Below, in pieces: positions 61,439 through 64,000 of a DNA stretch of 64,000 nt. Source of the stretch: Chloroflexota bacterium (GTDB lineage Bacteria > Chloroflexota > Anaerolineae > UBA4142 > SHND01). The stretch lies in contig JAKOPZ010000123.1 in assembly GCA_029778615.1 (NCBI GenBank), positions 1 to 64,000 on the forward strand, given 5' to 3'. Position numbers and translations under genes: made by a program. Each line of letters starts with the position of its first letter. Position 1 is the first letter of the stretch. The notes under the pieces are model-generated. The model saw only the letters and a list, made by a program, of their open reading frames with translations. It searched no databases and was not told the DNA's origin.

Positions 61439-63096
61439 CATGCGCCCTTGGCGCTCGCGGCAAGAATTGCCTGGTCGGCGCTCCAGAAAAAATTCTGTTC
61501 GCCAATCTCTTGCGTCAAACGGGAACGGTCAAGATATTTTCTCACCGCCGGTTGGACCGCGCAGAGCAAAAGTTCGCCGCCGTGTTTCCTTTGGCGCTCG
61601 TGCAGTTCTTCGATAAATTCCAAGCCGCTCACATCCATCAGCGGCACGCCGCGCATCGAAAGAATCACAATCGGTATCGGGTCGCGTTCCAAATCCTCGG
61701 CGGTCTTGCGGAGCGTTGCTGCCGCGCCAAAGAACATCGGTCCTGTGAGATACGCGACGCGAATATGTTCGTGCGCGCCGTTCAGCTTGATGCCGCGCGC
61801 TTCCAAAATGTCCACATCCACATCGCTCAACGAAATGTCAATCGAACTGATGCGGTTGATGAAAATCATCGCGCTCAAGGCGACGCCAATAATCACTGCC
61901 TGCGTCAAATCCAAATATGCCGTCGCGAGCATCGTCAGCGTGAACGCGGCAAGCGCACTTTTGAAACGATGTCGCAGCATCCAGCGAATTTCACTCCATT
62001 CGTTCATCCGCAGCGCGGTCACAATCAAGACGCCGGACAATGCGGCGAGCGGGACTTGCCCAATCACCGGCGCGAAAAGAAATGCCGCCGCGAGCATAAA
62101 GACAGCGTGGAAAATGCTGGTCAAGCGCGTTTGTCCGCCGCTCGCCACGCCGACGCTCGAACGCGCAATCGCCGCGGTGGCGGGCACGCCGCCAAAGAAC
62201 GGAATCACAATGTTACCTATGCCTTGCGAAATCAATTCTTGGTCGCCGTCCATTTTTTTGCCGGTCATGTTGCCTGCCACCGCGCCGCATAATAAGGATT
62301 CGATTGCGCCCAACGCGGCAACGCTCAACGCAGGTACTATCAAGTCGGGCAAACGTTCAAGTGTTTGCGGACTGAACAAAGTCAGCGGCGCGAGGCGATT
62401 ATCCAAAAGCAGTGTGCCGGGAATATCGCCGATGACAGGTTCTCGCAATTGAAACGCGACGACCGCGAGCATCGCAAGCGCGATGCCAATGAGAGAACCG
62501 GGCACGCGCTTGGTCACCGATTTTGGCAAAAGGAACATTGCCGCGATGACAATGCCGCCCGTTAGCACCGTTTGCCAATTTGGCGCATAACCGCCTTGCA
62601 CAATGTTCCACAGTTTGAGAACGGCGTTCTCGGCGGCGGGCGTTTTCACGCCGAGCAAGTTGTCAAGCTGCCCGACAAAAATAATAATGGCGATGCCGCT
62701 GGTAAAACCGGTAACGACGGGTCGCGGGATAAAAGAGACGATGCGCCCCAAACGAAAAATCCCAATGAGAAAAATCACCACGCCCGCGAGGACGCCGACA
62801 AGCCAAATTCCATCGAGTCCATATTTTCCTGCGAGCACAATCAAGACCGCGCTCATCGCCCCCGTGGGTCCGGAAATTTGATACGGCGCGCCCGACAACG
62901 CTCCAATCAAAAAACCCGCCAAAATCGCGGTAACGAGTCCGGCGGCAGCATCCGCTCCGGACGCGATGCCAAACGCGAGGGCAAGCGGCAGCGCGACGGC
63001 GCCGACGGTAACCCCCGCCAGCAAATCTTGACGCAAGGAATGTGCGTTGTATCCGCGAAATTCTTCGCGCAGCAGATTCAAGAATGAGAGCTTCAA
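61438..63096 (-). CDS. SulP-family anion transporter with STAS domain
   Basis: The 552-residue protein has about 12-14 membrane helices with the SulP marks QDLLAGVTVGAVALPLALAFGIASG near the start, GPTGAMSAV, FSSIPxPVVxGFTxGI-type VTGFTSGIAI, and RSSVGVASGGQTRLTS. A C-terminal STAS domain follows (about 430-545, with VVILSMRGVPLMDVSG). It imports or exchanges sulfate, bicarbonate or other anions; substrate unknown. TTG at 63096 is preferred because GAGGAAGG lies just upstream; a GTG at 63111 would make that the coding start. Confidence 0.92.
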   Translation of the reverse strand: MKLSFLNLLREEFRGYNAHSLRQDLLAGVTVGAVALPLALAFGIASGADAAAGLVTAILAGFLIGALSGAPYQISGPTGAMSAVLIVLAGKYGLDGIWLVGVLAGVVIFLIGIFRLGRIVSFIPRPVVTGFTSGIAIIIFVGQLDNLLGVKTPAAENAVLKLWNIVQGGYAPNWQTVLTGGIVIAAMFLLPKSVTKRVPGSLIGIALAMLAVVAFQLREPVIGDIPGTLLLDNRLAPLTLFSPQTLERLPDLIVPALSVAALGAIESLLCGAVAGNMTGKKMDGDQELISQGIGNIVIPFFGGVPATAAIARSSVGVASGGQTRLTSIFHAVFMLAAAFLFAPVIGQVPLAALSGVLIVTALRMNEWSEIRWMLRHRFKSALAAFTLTMLATAYLDLTQAVIIGVALSAMIFINRISSIDISLSDVDVDILEARGIKLNGAHEHIRVAYLTGPMFFGAAATLRKTAEDLERDPIPIVILSMRGVPLMDVSGLEFIEELHERQRKHGGELLLCAVQPAVRKYLDRSRLTQEIGEQNFFWSADQAILAASAKGA

Positions 63097-63118
63097 TGTA
63101 TCCTTCCTCACAATAAAG

Positions 63119-63150
63119 TGACCGCGTGCAAATTTATTTGCACGCGGTCA
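63119..63150. terminator. Hairpin upstream of sulP
   Basis: TGACCGCGTGCAAAT and its complement form a 15-bp stem with a TT loop, between the GT2 stop and sulP. It may end the GT2 transcript or act in the sulP leader; the T tail is poor. Confidence 0.6.
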
Positions 63151-63187
63151 TTGCGTGTTGTAATGAAAAATTTGACAGAGCCGATTT

Positions 63188-63892
63188 CTATTTTGTTGCT
63201 TGCTGTTGTGTTTGCCGCCGTCGGTCCATCGCGGCTTTGAGTACGCGCGCAAAATCGCCGCGTTCCGTCTGTGCGCGAATGCTCAAATTCTTTCCGTGAA
63301 TGCGTCGGCGCAATACAACATCGGGAATCAACGCGATGCGGAGCGGCAGCTCCTGCGCGCGCGCGTACCAGTCCAAAAATTCACCCATCGTATACTCGGC
63401 GCGAAAGTGTCCCACACGTTCGAACGTCGCGCGGCGTAACAACATTGCCGTCACCATCAGCCCCGGCAGCGGCTTGGGCGGACACACATAGCGCGCGCGG
63501 TCTGCCGCGGGCATGTCCGGACTGAAAAAATTTTGCACGTGCCCGAAAACAATATCCGGCGCGGGTTGTTGTCGGAAAGCAGCAAACTGTTTTGCCAAAC
63601 GCCCCGGTTCCCAAACGTCATCCGCCGCGCAGAACGCGAGCCACTCGCCTTGCGCGGCATCGAGTCCCAAATTCATTGCCGCACCCACGCCGCGATTCGG
63701 TTGGGAAAGCACCGTGACGCGCGCGCCAAAACGCGCGGCGACTTGAGCGGTATCGTCTGTTGAACCGTCGTTGACTATGATGACATGCAGCGCGGGATAA
63801 TTTTCAGCGAGGACGCTGGCAATCGCTTCGCCCAAATAACGCGCCGCGTTGTACGCGGGAATGATGACGCTGAGGGATTCTGCGCCGCTCAT
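63188..63892 (-). CDS. Family 2 glycosyltransferase
   Basis: The 234-residue enzyme has a GT-A fold: LSVIIPAYNAARYLGEAIASV, VIIVNDGSTDDTAQVA, NLGLDAAQGEWLAFCAADDVWEP with the DXD-like ADD, and a late LDWYARAQELPL. It should transfer a nucleotide sugar in cell-surface glycan synthesis; substrate unknown. Its ATG overlaps the stop of the next gene upstream (ATGA). Confidence 0.92.
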   Translation of the reverse strand: MSGAESLSVIIPAYNAARYLGEAIASVLAENYPALHVIIVNDGSTDDTAQVAARFGARVTVLSQPNRGVGAAMNLGLDAAQGEWLAFCAADDVWEPGRLAKQFAAFRQQPAPDIVFGHVQNFFSPDMPAADRARYVCPPKPLPGLMVTAMLLRRATFERVGHFRAEYTMGEFLDWYARAQELPLRIALIPDVVLRRRIHGKNLSIRAQTERGDFARVLKAAMDRRRQTQQQATK

Positions 63893-64000
63893 GTTTGTTC
63901 CTCGGCGCGATAACGCCGCATTTGATTGCGCATGATGGCAAGCAGCTCGTGATTGTGCACGGGCGCGGCGCGAGGCGAAGTGGACAAGTTGTTGGCGTGG
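63889..64000 (-). CDS. C-terminal end of an unidentified gene (N-terminus outside window)
   Basis: An open minus-strand frame of 37 codons runs to the window edge and ends TGA overlapping the ATG of the glycosyltransferase. Visible end: HNHELLAIMRNQMRRYRAEE. Coupling to the GT2 gene supports it as real. It is too short to identify. Confidence 0.5.
   Translation of the reverse strand, partial: HANNLSTSPRAAPVHNHELLAIMRNQMRRYRAEEQT

Overview
This 64 kb stretch looks like the chromosome of a member of the Chloroflexota, most likely an Anaerolineae-type heterotroph. The inference rests on gene content and style, not on a marker gene: an rpsB-tsf / pyrH-frr-uppS-cdsA core, many Thr/Pro-rich secreted lipoproteins, DUF2723 and GT39-like membrane proteins, PA14 and FG-GAP surface proteins, a T-box leader, many leaderless promoters and a strong gcgcg word bias. 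There is no rRNA, tRNA, CRISPR array, transposase or prophage.

Layout. 1-2570: an incomplete LuxR/MalT-type activator. 2640-7300 (minus): a secreted/membrane cassette with an FGE-like lipoprotein, two near-identical 92-residue DUF350-like membrane proteins, and two secreted proteins that share an apparently unnamed domain in three copies. 7391-12860 (minus): a complete ECF transporter (S, T, A, A) directly behind relA/spoT. 12978-17875: a lipoprotein, then pgk and gap (minus) and yvcK. 17956-20461: a CPA2 antiporter with a PII-like partner, then a lipoprotein. 20706-23042: a DUF2723 membrane protein. 23083-25319: a promoter and serine T-box riboswitch controlling mug-serS. 25661-28622: rumA, nudix, pentapeptide and Uma2 genes. 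28680-34937: rdgB, DUF4446, GT2, HDAC-like amidohydrolase, TPR and ndk. 35011-38806: PA14 and VanW surface proteins. 38896-42035 (minus): FAD reductase, ruvA, ruvC, yebC. 42490-52451: a very large FG-GAP protein, a membrane-anchored GH-A enzyme, a cupin, a GT39-like protein and a TPR protein. 52507-54405: a 7TM-GAF-HTH sensor. 54512-59202 (minus): cdsA, uppS, frr, pyrH, tsf, rpsB. 59574-64000: a channel-like protein, plsC, a SulP transporter, a GT2 and the end of another gene.

Three things stand out at the DNA level. First, arrays of 7-bp units whose word differs at each site but whose length is always 7, often arranged as a hairpin; they sit at gene junctions, supply start or stop codons, and are inserted in frame inside at least three proteins. 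Second, about eleven genes have a -10 box only 6-9 nt before the start codon, so their mRNAs should be leaderless. Third, a palindromic REP-like element lies inside the serS T-box leader between the specifier stem and the antiterminator.

The best candidate for an undescribed system is the 3913-7300 cassette, in which a secreted repeat-domain protein plus a DUF350-like membrane protein occurs twice in tandem.
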